From: Pseudomonas psychrophila
GTDB lineage: Bacteria; Pseudomonadota; Gammaproteobacteria; Pseudomonadales; Pseudomonadaceae
NCBI RefSeq assembly: GCF_001043005.1
Contig: NZ_JYKZ01000007.1
Coordinates: 62,001-126,000 of the forward strand
Direction of reading: 5' to 3'
DNA length: 64,000 bases
How positions within the stretch are numbered: position 1 is the stretch's first letter; each line of letters opens with the position of its first letter. Below the pieces are notes generated by a model. That model had not been told where the DNA came from. It searched no databases and was given only the letters and a program-made list of their open reading frames with translations. This document shows positions 51,801-59,700 of this stretch, piece by piece. The translations under genes and the position numbers were made by a program.

Positions 51801-52674
51801 GATCAATCACGACGCCTGGCGCATTGCGCACGGACATAGGAAACCAAACGTCCTGAGCATCCAGCGCGAGAAATGACAGCGCACTACCCTCCATCACAGA
51901 GTTTCCGAAACCATCCCACGTCAGTGGTGTTGTAAATCCCCCCAGTGCCGCATCCAGAAAAGTGCCTGCCTTCGCCCGCCACTTGGCAAGATCACGCCCG
52001 AGTTTATTCAGCATGGGCTCGCAAGCCAGCCAGAAAGTCTCAGGGACGATTTCGATATGCCCAGTCTCGGTCTCGGTGGCTCCCAGTTGATGAGGATATG
52101 AATGGATGATTTGCGATTGAAGAGCGATTACCAGATCCATGTATGCGAGCGCTTCAGGAGCGTGTGCATACGTGATCCGGAAAGCTTCTACAAAATCAGG
52201 CGTGCGCTCAATGCAACTGCCGTAGAACATGGGAACGAAATGGCGGCCGAGGCGCGCTTTGACCTGGCCCCAATCGGCCTCTGGCAAAAAATCTTCGAGC
52301 ATTGGAAACTCAGGCCAGACCGCGTACAGCGCTTCTGTGAAATCTTTGAAATCGGCATAACTGGCGATGGCCTTTGCACTGACAGAATCCTCCTGGAGCT
52401 CCAACAGCACCCGCCAGGCGAAGATGTGTTTGACCGGGCTGGCGGTGTTGGCAGGCCATAGCTCTGAAACGCTCAACGCCAGCGCCACATCAATGCGGCT
52501 GTACTGATGAAACAACGTACGCGTTGCTTCCAACTGTTCGGAAAAGAGCTCTGCAGCCCCTTTGCGGGTGGTGTTCCGCTCTTGGAAACTGGATATTTGG
52601 CGCAAAAATGCAGTCGGGTCTATCGCTGCGCTAGCGAGCTTTCGTTCCTTTTTGGCGCGAGACTTCTTACCCAT
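48850..52674 (-). CDS. 1274-residue protein of unknown family with C-terminal PD-(D/E)XK nuclease domain
   Basis: A single frame of 1274 residues with a GGAAGAGG site 4 bases before the ATG. N-terminus is basic (MGKKSRAKKERK). About 1-420 are helical; the middle has mixed segments (TLLVDGTVCKDLPVSCIVSDD, GMIHLPKPPTRLIPLADFISIF); residues 730-830 contain charged helices (SDYKRARKQLAKEIQSL, RHYRYLLEKTLSSP). The C-terminal domain has GDFDVLAYWPETNVIATVECKYN: D1137, E1152, K1154, the core of a PD-(D/E)XK nuclease. No ATPase motif is seen. I cannot name the family. No frameshift or stop, so it is intact and likely under selection. Confidence 0.65.
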   Translation of the reverse strand: MGKKSRAKKERKLASAAIDPTAFLRQISSFQERNTTRKGAAELFSEQLEATRTLFHQYSRIDVALALSVSELWPANTASPVKHIFAWRVLLELQEDSVSAKAIASYADFKDFTEALYAVWPEFPMLEDFLPEADWGQVKARLGRHFVPMFYGSCIERTPDFVEAFRITYAHAPEALAYMDLVIALQSQIIHSYPHQLGATETETGHIEIVPETFWLACEPMLNKLGRDLAKWRAKAGTFLDAALGGFTTPLTWDGFGNSVMEGSALSFLALDAQDVWFPMSVRNAPGVVIDHWARSSTGNVSVQAHRKLALFVAERFVETVMGPLTLLVDGTVCKDLPVSCIVSDDSGVYLVCACDHASVERLAATAADVYAEVRRRASLSFRFAGEQGAELSQNGPDLTADKLHIILVPTLKGTGFGMIHLPKPPTRLIPLADFISIFDSLRDLDDLHHYWRYVDDQALTVGPFSRGSVDLFASYRDTHGVLVDGAIAPNFIGLDPHWGTSWRFIVLSDFWSQAPAIFPDGSSGWQLFSQTTGVTGLHSRHHHVAAYSTSIGASTFQAMLEVPGGMSREEARIIDLFAQLLVDCGYRCGELLPDVALFQQPHILFSCTPDAFGAVEMIEVPRPLGEFASVVTSLVADDSHPGLFHLKIDIAAVLAGLNGAVDGTFEVRCLLEVLEKCHAAMGLCLPDALEQRLAPRAMQAARYQLNVVVRRVDVPDHVVPIGPSLSDYKRARKQLAKEIQSLGLVPGRYELSEAKTRIDPAGASLRSHLERRLASLDRHQLIQACVEQHDAHLVAERQKIERARQSLSHAVDYDRVDAIEEARKDFGVMARHYRYLLEKTLSSPMTGDGEVTKEALQELIGLVDWLMVLTGASNALHNGIDVGGVEIDDAYIPTVFYSQGSDDRETTFAREYARIRLGQGANKQDAVEGESEELLSSEPLKRAFIADVGFDLDTLIVALTVLSQAQRHGFASELSLSYTATPSHVAQGLVDSIDDLDLVDAEKIVAFLTLSDSGIRRLAEKNVDEGDVPYWEHNKRIHRYTIRPLVRDGENLRWGAETASRAMNLWMSTVRDGYLPAEFGWQLVEPVIRGVKESIEKRLEHRTEEIFLRHTPYVWRGIDFFKRFRKEGFEDVGDFDVLAYWPETNVIATVECKYNQPPFTVKDGRRLRDRIFGKAEDDKAGQFSRILRRRQFLEKHRSRMLELLEWPPSSVEVCEDVELYVSRDLYYWMVHTPYPVPTRFVQVDTLDTWIKTELLGVGQPDVEEATGRKTGSS

Positions 52675-53094
52675 ATGACCTCTTCCGGTTCACAACAACG
52701 CCACCCACGCAACAGAACAATTTTTGATCCGGCGATGTGGGTGAGAAAAGACAGCGTGATTTCATCGCATGGCCAAGTACGTTGTCATCGCGATGCGAAG
52801 CCATGGCCATGACGGTGAAGTTGTGGCCCTGAACCGTTGCCGCTCTTGCACGTTCTCTTTCAAGCGTGTTTTGCCCTCCAGTCTGCTTTATCGTTTCGCA
52901 GTTCTGATCTCATTTGCGATTATAGATGATTAATTTTCATTATCTTAGCCAGAACTCAAAACACCCGCCTGAAGGAGGTTAAGCGTCAGCAGGCTGCTCA
53001 CATCAAGTTTAAGATTTTTGCATCATCTGAATCGATTCCCCTTTCCGACACAAACGCTCATCACTGTGAAGCCGATCACTTCAGTCACTTTCGC
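52675..53094. other. 420-bp region without a clear gene
   Basis: Holds the promoter of the 1274-codon gene on the minus strand. AT-rich from about 52905 to 52960 and ending in a piece of IS66 transposase. Nothing else is recognised. Confidence 0.45.
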
Positions 53095-53256
53095 CATCTT
53101 GGGCTTCTGCTTTTTCTCAGGCGGAGTTATCACTGCTTGCAAGCTTTGAAGCTCTGCTTCAATTGCCGCGATATAGGTATCGATCAGGTCATCGAGCAAA
53201 CTGGCCTGCTCGGGATCCATCTGCTCGCTACGCTTGGCAAATTTCAAACGCTTGGG
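53095..53256 (-). pseudogene. IS66-type transposase (TnpC) fragment
   Basis: Reading the minus strand, about 54 codons give RLKFAKRSEQMDPEQASLL, DDLIDTYIAAIEAELQSLQ and PPEKKQKPKM, which is the region of IS66-family TnpC just before its zinc-binding domain. Sequence outside this is unrelated or non-coding, and no catalytic DDE part or terminal repeats are visible. It is therefore a remnant of an insertion sequence, a sign that this region has exchanged DNA. Confidence 0.65.
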
Positions 53257-53805
53257 CGAAGGTGAGGGGCAGGTGATAGCCGTACTGGCAGGATGCGGCA
53301 TTGAGCAGCTACCAAAGTGGTTAATCAACCTTCAGTATTAGCGCGGAACGTTGGTTAATGATGAAGCCTAGCTTGACCGCCAATTGCGCGATGCTGATAT
53401 TCCGAGTGAACGAATACGTCGGCTCGTGAAGCGCTTCGGATTCTCTGGAACCTCCTCCAAACCTCACACTTGAGACTTAGTAGGTGCCATGACCAACCAG
53501 CTCCGGGACGCCGCACTGCTCAATTCTGAGCATGCCAAGTTCGCCTGATTTTCAACCAGGCGCCAAAGCATGGTTTTTTGAGAACTGGCATCCACCACTC
53601 TCTGGACTGGGACCGTCCGATTGTCGGGGCGACGAGGCTCAGGACGGCGGGAAATACTAGGTCCATGAACGCCATTCGACGAACAGTCGCGCTGATTTCG
53701 AGAACATTAAGTCAGCAATCTCAGGCTCGTGAGGTGCTTATAAACATCTGACATCGCCCACTTGTTAAATCATGTATCTTGCTGTAGACGCTCACACGCT
53801 TGTAG
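53257..53805. other. 550-bp decayed region
   Basis: No complete gene. Short frames such as 53481-53547 (MTNQLRDAALLNSEHAKFA) have no family. It lies between the IS66 fragment and the LysR fragment and looks like decayed mobile or chromosomal DNA. Confidence 0.4.
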
Positions 53806-53943
53806 CTCCTGACGACATCACTCGCGAGCTTTGCGAAGAACACCGACCTGATCGCCATCAATTTGTTCTGGCACGGCAAATACAACCGGGACCCCGCCAA
53901 CAAATGGTTCCGACCACTGATGTTTGATCTGTTCAGTGATTAA
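53806..53943 (+). pseudogene. C-terminal fragment of a LysR-type regulator
   Basis: The plus frame from 53806 to the TAA at 53943 reads FAKNTDLIAINLFWHGKY and NRDPANKWFRPLMFDLFSD. The 'LFWH-(G/A)-(K/R)-(Y/H)-x-R-D-P-A-x-x-W-(F/L)-R' pattern is the end of the substrate-binding domain of LysR-type regulators. In-frame stops lie just upstream and no start is present, so this is a leftover of a gene. It is 16 bases from the tail of an intact LysR gene on the other strand. Confidence 0.5.
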
Positions 53944-53958
53944 GTAGATGCACACCCT

Positions 53959-54861
53959 TTACTGCCAATGAGCACACAACTTAACCAGCTCATCGACCAC
54001 ATACCGTACCTTGGGTCTCAGGTGCGACACCTTCGGCCAAACTGCATGCACATCCACCGCTTCAGGCTCATAGGCTTGCAGCACCTCTACCAGCCTGCCC
54101 GCTTCTATATCGTCCTGAAACAGGCTGCGTGGCATCTGGCATAAGCCGGCGCCTGCCACCGCCGCAAGAATCATGACCTCACCATCGCCAATCTGATGAG
54201 TTGAGGTTGGCGCGTAACGCACCGTTTGCCCCGCCTCTGTGACGCGCCATGTTAGCGGTTGGCCGCGTCGATGGCCGACGATGCAACGATGCTGACCCAG
54301 TTCTTCCAGGGTTTTAGGGGTGCCGAAGCGCGCCAGGTAATCAGGGGAAGCACAGATGGCCCAGCGTTGGCGGGTCAAGCGCCGTGCCACCAGGCCGCTG
54401 GTGTCCTGCAGTTCACCAAACCGTACCAACAAATCGATCCCTTCCTCGAATGGGTCCACCAGGTGATCGGAAAACGTCAGGTTCAATTGCAGCGCCGGGT
54501 ATTTGTTGGCGATCTCGAACAACAAGGGCGCAACAACCCTGCGGCCGAAAGCAACCGGCACATCAACGCGCAAGCGTCCGGAAGGCTCTCCACCACCGGG
54601 GCCCAACCCGCTTTCAGCGGTGCCGATTTCTTCCAGGGCCGTGGAACACGCCACGAAGTAGGCCTCGCCATCGGCGGTCAGGGATATCCGTCGGGTAGTG
54701 CGATGAAACAACTGCGTGCCCAAACGCTCCTCCAGACGTGCGATGGCTTTGCCAACGGCAGATTTTGACACCCCCAACCGTTCAGCCGCCTGGGTAAAAC
54801 TGGATGAGCGTGCAGCCACTACGAAGGTGATTACGCCCTGGAAGGAATCGATGGGTACCAT
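53959..54861 (-). CDS. LysR-family regulator (CrgA/DsdC-like subgroup)
   Basis: 300 residues; helix-turn-helix SFTQAAERLGVSKSAVGKAIARLEERLGTQLFHRTTRRISLTADGEAYF, then GRLRVDVPVAFGRRVVAPLL typical of the large LysR group with quinone/aldehyde-stress targets. It diverges from the tautomerase/ABM/nitroreductase operon, its likely target. The intergenic region has a GTAGA-N7-TCTAC repeat. Confidence 0.92.
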   Translation of the reverse strand: MVPIDSFQGVITFVVAARSSSFTQAAERLGVSKSAVGKAIARLEERLGTQLFHRTTRRISLTADGEAYFVACSTALEEIGTAESGLGPGGGEPSGRLRVDVPVAFGRRVVAPLLFEIANKYPALQLNLTFSDHLVDPFEEGIDLLVRFGELQDTSGLVARRLTRQRWAICASPDYLARFGTPKTLEELGQHRCIVGHRRGQPLTWRVTEAGQTVRYAPTSTHQIGDGEVMILAAVAGAGLCQMPRSLFQDDIEAGRLVEVLQAYEPEAVDVHAVWPKVSHLRPKVRYVVDELVKLCAHWQ

Positions 54862-54876
54862 GCCGACCGCTCTATT

Positions 54877-54893
54877 GTAGAGTTTAGATCTAC
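54877..54893. promoter_or_regulatory. Candidate LysR box
   Basis: GTAGA and TCTAC surround 7 bases (T-N11-A form) 16 bases before the LysR start and about 120 before the tautomerase. This is the place and form of a LysR-type site for divergent control. Confidence 0.5.
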
Positions 54894-55011
54894 CCAGATT
54901 ATAGTTTTAGGTCGTTTATCGCTACAGCATTCAACAGTACGATGGATTCCAGCAAGACAACGGTGCACTTCGCGCACCTCTCCCAGATGAATGCCCTAGA
55001 AGGAATACATC

Positions 55012-55209
55012 ATGCCCGTCGTACGTGTGAGCTGGTTCGAAGGTAAGGAACACGCGCAGAAAGCCGCTGTTGCAGCCGATATCACCGAAAGCATCGTTAA
55101 ACACACCGGTACCGATGCCAATTATATCTACGTGATTTTCGAAGACGTGGCCGCATCGGATTGGGCAGGCGCCGGCAAGCTGTTCGGGGAAGCACCCGAA
55201 AAGTCCTGA
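55012..55209 (+). CDS. 4-oxalocrotonate tautomerase-family protein
   Basis: A 65-residue protein MPVVRVSWFEGKEHAQKAAVAADITESIVKHTG. Removal of Met would expose Pro1, the catalytic base of the family; the KxxxxxxITxxxxxxxG pattern follows. GAAGGA lies 8 bases before the ATG. First gene of a short operon with an ABM protein and a nitroreductase. Substrate unknown; the set looks like aromatic or electrophile handling. Confidence 0.85.
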   Translation: MPVVRVSWFEGKEHAQKAAVAADITESIVKHTGTDANYIYVIFEDVAASDWAGAGKLFGEAPEKS

Positions 55210-55295
55210 CACCTGCGACCTGCACCGCACGCATTGCCCTAATCCAGCGATGCTTGCGTGCAGGTTTTTGTCATCCATCTGCCGGAGACCACCCC

Positions 55296-55649
55296 ATGCA
55301 CCCCCATATTTCCTGCCTGTTCTCCCTTGCGGTCAAACCCGCAGAGTTCCCTGAATTCAAGGCGCTGATCGCCACCATCGTTGCCGCCACCCGAACCGAA
55401 CCGGGCACACTGATTTACGAATACAGCGTCAATGAAGACAACAGCACCGTGCACATCCTTGAGCGTTATAACGTGGATGCCGTGGTGAGCCACGTAGATA
55501 CTACGTTCGCGCCTTTCGGCCAGCGCTTCCTGGAGCTGTGCACCATTACCAGTCTGGTGGTTTACGGCACACCTGACGCTGAAATCCGCAAGCGTCTGGA
55601 CCCGTTCGGCGCCGTCTACATGACCCCGTTCGATGGCTTCAGCCGCTAA
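55296..55649 (+). CDS. ABM-domain (quinol monooxygenase-like) protein
   Basis: 117 residues. MHPHISCLFSLAVKPAEFPEFKALIATIVAATRTEPGTLIYEYSVNED contains the ABM fold with the 'EPGTL-Y-Y' core of YgiN-like enzymes; FGAVYMTPFDGFSR closes it. GGAG is 9 bases before the ATG at 55296; the longer frame runs into the tautomerase gene and is rejected. Middle gene of the operon. Confidence 0.85.
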   Translation: MHPHISCLFSLAVKPAEFPEFKALIATIVAATRTEPGTLIYEYSVNEDNSTVHILERYNVDAVVSHVDTTFAPFGQRFLELCTITSLVVYGTPDAEIRKRLDPFGAVYMTPFDGFSR

Positions 55650-55718
55650 GTTCAAACAAAGCGCAGGCTCTGAGCGACAACTGTGTCCTGCGTATCCCTA
55701 TCCCGCACAGAGACCACC

Positions 55719-56333
55719 ATGTCCGTTATCGCCGAAGTTATTAAGTCCCGCATTTCCGCCAACAGCTACGACACTGAACGTTCATTGACGGACGCCCAGA
55801 TCGCCGAACTGATCAACCTGGCCACCCACGCGCCCTCCGCCTTTAACCTGCAAAACTGGAAGTTCCTGGCCGTGCGCAGCACCGAAGCCAAGGCGCGTTT
55901 GTTGCCATTGGCATTCGCCCAGCAAAAGATAATGGATGCAGCCGTGACCTTTATTGTCTGCGGCACCCTGAACCCGCATGTAACCCTGCCGGCAGCCTTG
56001 CAGCCGACCCTGGACGCCGGAATCATCGACCAGTCGATCTACGACATGTGGGTGGGTGCGGCGCAAGGCATGTATCAGGAAAATCCCCAGTTGCAGCGCG
56101 ACGAAGCCATCCGCTCTGGCTCACTGGCCGGGATGACCCTGATGTTGGCCGCCAAGGGCCAAGGTTTGGTTTCAACTCCAATGATTGGATTCGATCAGGC
56201 CGCAGTGGCCAAGGAGTTCGGTCTGTCGGATGAAGAAGTGCCCGTGATGTTGATCACTGTGGGCTACCCTGGGTCGGCCAACTGGCCACAAAAGCCGCGC
56301 AAACCTGTGAGCGACGTGTTGCAGTTCGTTTAA
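55719..56333 (+). CDS. Nitroreductase-family FMN oxidoreductase
   Basis: 204 residues with the nitroreductase fold: RISANSYDTERSLTDAQIAELINLATHAPSAFNLQNWKFLAV (FMN-binding N-terminus, 'APSAFNLQNW'), and SLAGMTLMLAAKGQGLVSTPMIGFDQAAVAKEFGL then VPVMLITVGYP. ATG at 55719 follows AGAGA; a longer GTG frame is rejected. Last gene of the operon, followed by a long hairpin. Probably reduces quinones or nitro compounds. Confidence 0.92.
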   Translation: MSVIAEVIKSRISANSYDTERSLTDAQIAELINLATHAPSAFNLQNWKFLAVRSTEAKARLLPLAFAQQKIMDAAVTFIVCGTLNPHVTLPAALQPTLDAGIIDQSIYDMWVGAAQGMYQENPQLQRDEAIRSGSLAGMTLMLAAKGQGLVSTPMIGFDQAAVAKEFGLSDEEVPVMLITVGYPGSANWPQKPRKPVSDVLQFV

Positions 56334-56342
56334 GCCCTGTCG

Positions 56343-56375
56343 CCTTGCATGCCTGGGTAACCCAGGCATGCAAGG
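56343..56375. terminator. Long perfect hairpin after the nitroreductase gene
   Basis: 16-base arms (56343-56358 and 56360-56375), exact copies, around a single base. No T-run follows, so it may work as an mRNA end or as a bidirectional block. About 360 bases of otherwise gene-free DNA follow before the EamA stub. Confidence 0.65.
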
Positions 56376-56641
56376 ACATCGCTCAATTCGACGTCAGCGT
56401 TATGAACGTAGGGCTGGGTGCGCTTAAAGCTGCCTTCTATCGACGGCTCACTCACAGCAGGTACCCTTCTTCATTAAGTGAGATGCAGTTGAGCTGAAGA
56501 AACCTGGGCGATCATGAATTACAGCGCTCAGCCAGAGACTGCCAAAGCGTGCGTCATTGAAGCCGGCTGGCTGAATTCGCCTTAACCCCCTACCCGCCCT
56601 GCTAGCCAAACTGAGATGAGTGACTACGCTCGTTTAGGGAA
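56376..56641. other. 270-bp region without a gene
   Basis: No frame above 40 codons with a ribosome site. It contains two CCCCCTAnnnGCCCTGCT-like motifs (about 56586 and 56673), a hint of a partial duplication that also covers the start of the stub at 56642. Confidence 0.35.
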
Positions 56642-56719
56642 ATGAAGGAATCACCATCGAATACCAGCCCAAACCCCCTATTTGCCCTGCTCGGTGCTTC
56701 GTTATGGGCATTGGGCTAG
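56642..56719 (+). pseudogene. Truncated EamA/DMT-permease N-terminus
   Basis: A 25-codon frame MKESPSNTSPNPLFALLGA then SLWALG ending in TAG. 'NPL-ALL-ASLWAL' is the usual first membrane-segment start of EamA-family transporters; the rest of such a gene is absent. Probably a gene start cut off when DNA was inserted or lost here. It lies 21 bases before the autotransporter start and could be read as a tiny leader. Confidence 0.4.
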
Positions 56720-56740
56720 AACCTCTGGGATAGTTCACAC

Positions 56741-59700
56741 ATGGATTTGCGTTTAACACCACTTGCACTGGCAATCTGCGCAAGCCTTATGTACAGCGCT
56801 AACGTTTGGGCGGCGGGCGGCGCAGCTGGCGCCAATGGCGACATAACGACTAGCCCTAACGAATTCAATAGTGGAGCCCCCGGTACCTCGGGAGCTTTAG
56901 CCAATGGCGGTAATGGTGCGGATTTTCTCAACCAGAACACACTAGACCTTACCCAAGACCTTGGTTCCGTAAGTGATGGCTCAGATGGCCAAGATGCTAC
57001 CAATGCTCAAGGCGGCGGCGGAAATGGTGGCGCTGGCGGCGGTTCCGCGTTTGGCGCTTTCAGCCAGGGCGGCGCAGGCGGAACGTCAACAACAGATTCT
57101 AATGGCGGTAACGGCGGGGATATTGCCGGCAAAACCATCAGTCAAAGCAACGCGGTCAATATCTCCCTGGCCGGCACAGATGCCGGTAACGGTGGCAGCG
57201 GTGGTGCCGATAATGGTGGTGGTCTTAGCGGCGGCGGTGGTGGTCAGGGCGGTGCCGGCGGAGGATCGATCTTCGGTGGCCTTAGCCAAGGCGGCGCTGG
57301 TGGATTCTCCGACGACGCCACTAACCCCAGCGCTGTCTCCTTCTCCGCAGGTGGTTCTGGCGGCGCAATCTCTGATATGACCATGACCCTCAGCAACATC
57401 ACACTAAACGGTGCACTTGGGGGTAACGGAGGTAGTGGCGGTAACAGTGATGGAGCCAGCGGCAGCGGCGGAGTTGGCGGCGGTTCGATCTTTGCCGGGC
57501 TTAGCCAAGGAGGCGCAGGCGGACTCTCCTTTTCCACCACTACAGCCCTCTCCTCCTCCGCAGGAGGTTTTGGCGGCGCCATCTCTGGCATCACCATGAC
57601 ACTCAGCGACATCACACTAAACGGTGCACGTGGAGGGGCTGGTGGTAATGCGGATTACAATTTTGGCGCCAGTGGCAACGGCGGAGCCGGCGGCGGATCG
57701 ATCTTCGGTGGCCTTAGCCAAGGCGGCGCTGGCGGGTTCTCCGATTCCAACTCCAACTCCGACTCCTCCTCCGCAGGAGGTTCTGGCGGCACGATCTCTG
57801 ACATCACCATGACACTCAGCAATGTCACTCTTAACGGCGCCCTTGGAGGAAATGCCGGGAATAGTAGTGGATCCGCTAGCGGCATTGGCGGTGCCGGCGG
57901 CGGATCTATCTTTGGTGGCCTCAGCCAGGGTGGCGCTGGCGGCTCCACATACTCCTTCTTCAACACCTCCTCCGCAGGAGGTTCTGGCGGCGCAATCTCT
58001 GACATCAGCATGACACTCAGCAACATCACATTAAACGGGGTACTTGGAGGTAATGGAGGGGTTGGAGGGGTTGGAGCCGGGGGCAGTGGCGGAGCCGGCG
58101 GCGGATCGATCTTCGGAGGCCTTAGTCAGGGCGGCGCTGGCGGATATTCCATCTCCAGCTCCAACCTCAATTCCTCCTCCGCAGGAGGTTCTGGCGGCGC
58201 AATCTCTGACATCACCATGACACTCAGCAACATCACACTTAACGGTGCACGTGGAGGTAATGTCGGTGTTGGAGGGATTGGAGCCACTGGCAGCGGCGGA
58301 TCCGGCGGCGGATCGATCTTCGGTGGTCTCAGCCAGGGCGGCGCTGGCGGGTACTCCATCTCCAGCTTCGACGCTTCCACGGATGGTGGCAATGGTGGCA
58401 ACGGTGGCGCAGTAAGCGGTAACACTCTGTTGCTGAGCGATGTCCGTTTAATTGGCGCCCCGGGCGGTACAGGCCAAACGGGCAGCGATGGGATCAATGG
58501 CGGCTCGATCTTGGGTGGCTACAGCGCCGGTGGAGCGGCGGGAGAAGTATTCTTCATTGGCCCTGCTTCACAAACCTCCGCCATTGGCGGTGCTGGTGGT
58601 GACAGCAGCAGCAACACTATTAAGTTAGGCGGCGTATCATCGCTCACCGGGGATATTTATGGTGGCTATAGCCAAGGCGGTCGCGCCAATGGTGCCAGCG
58701 CGGGTGTCACTGGCGCTGGTGGCAATGCTGAAAATAACCACGTCACCCTCACCGGCACCGAGCTCAGTATTGCTGGAGCGGTATATGGCGGCTATAGCGC
58801 TGATGGCGACGGCACCCTGCAACCCAATAGAGCGTTTAGCGGCAATACCCTTACCCTAAATGGCTACCGAGGTTCGGTTAAGGGCATCTACAACTTCGAA
58901 CAGTACAATTGGTTATTGCCTAAAGATGTCGTTAACCAAGATACCCTGATTAAAATTACGGGGTCTGACAAGGTTGACCTCAACAATACCCAGCATACAG
59001 TTGCCATGGTGAGCGATGGAAACCGCCTCAATGAAGGCGACAAAGTGATACTGATCGATAAGGCGCAGGGAACTTCGAGCCCTGCAAGCGTCCAGGTCGA
59101 GCAAGGCCACTTTATTATTTATGATGCACAGCTCGGCATCGAAAATGATGCCTTCGTGTTGAACATCGACAGCAAAAGCGACACTACTCCACTGCCCCCC
59201 TCACCTGCAGGCAGGCTCAACCCAAAATCGGAGTCATTTCTGCAAGGCCGCGCAGCGGCGCTCGCCTTCACCAATCAAGGCACTGATATGATCCGCGAGA
59301 GCATCAGCTCCTGCGTCACCGATATGTTTTTTATAACGGATGGAGGCACCAACCGTTATGACACCGGCTCCCACATTCGTATACGCGACTTTAAAATGGC
59401 TCTTGGCCTGCGCAAATGTTTTGAACTCCAAAACACCAGCCAAGTAGTGTTTGGTGCCTTTATTGATCATGGCCAAGGTAACTACGACAGTTACAACAGC
59501 TTCGCGGGTTATGGCGATGTGCGCGGCAGTGGTGATTTGCGTTACACCGGTGCTGGTCTCCTCTTTCATATGGATGTGGCGGGCACTTCAATCAACAAAA
59601 ATGCCAAACCCGTTGCAGGCATCAAAGAGGGCGTGTACCTCGATGCTGTAATGCGCGCAGGTAGAGTCAAAACAGATTTTTCCAGCAATGATCTGATCGA

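Noticed and set aside
57254..58380. Possible CRISPR array from the regular repeats
   Set aside because: The repeats are 200-220 bases, in frame, and code for protein. No short repeat/spacer pattern and no cas genes.
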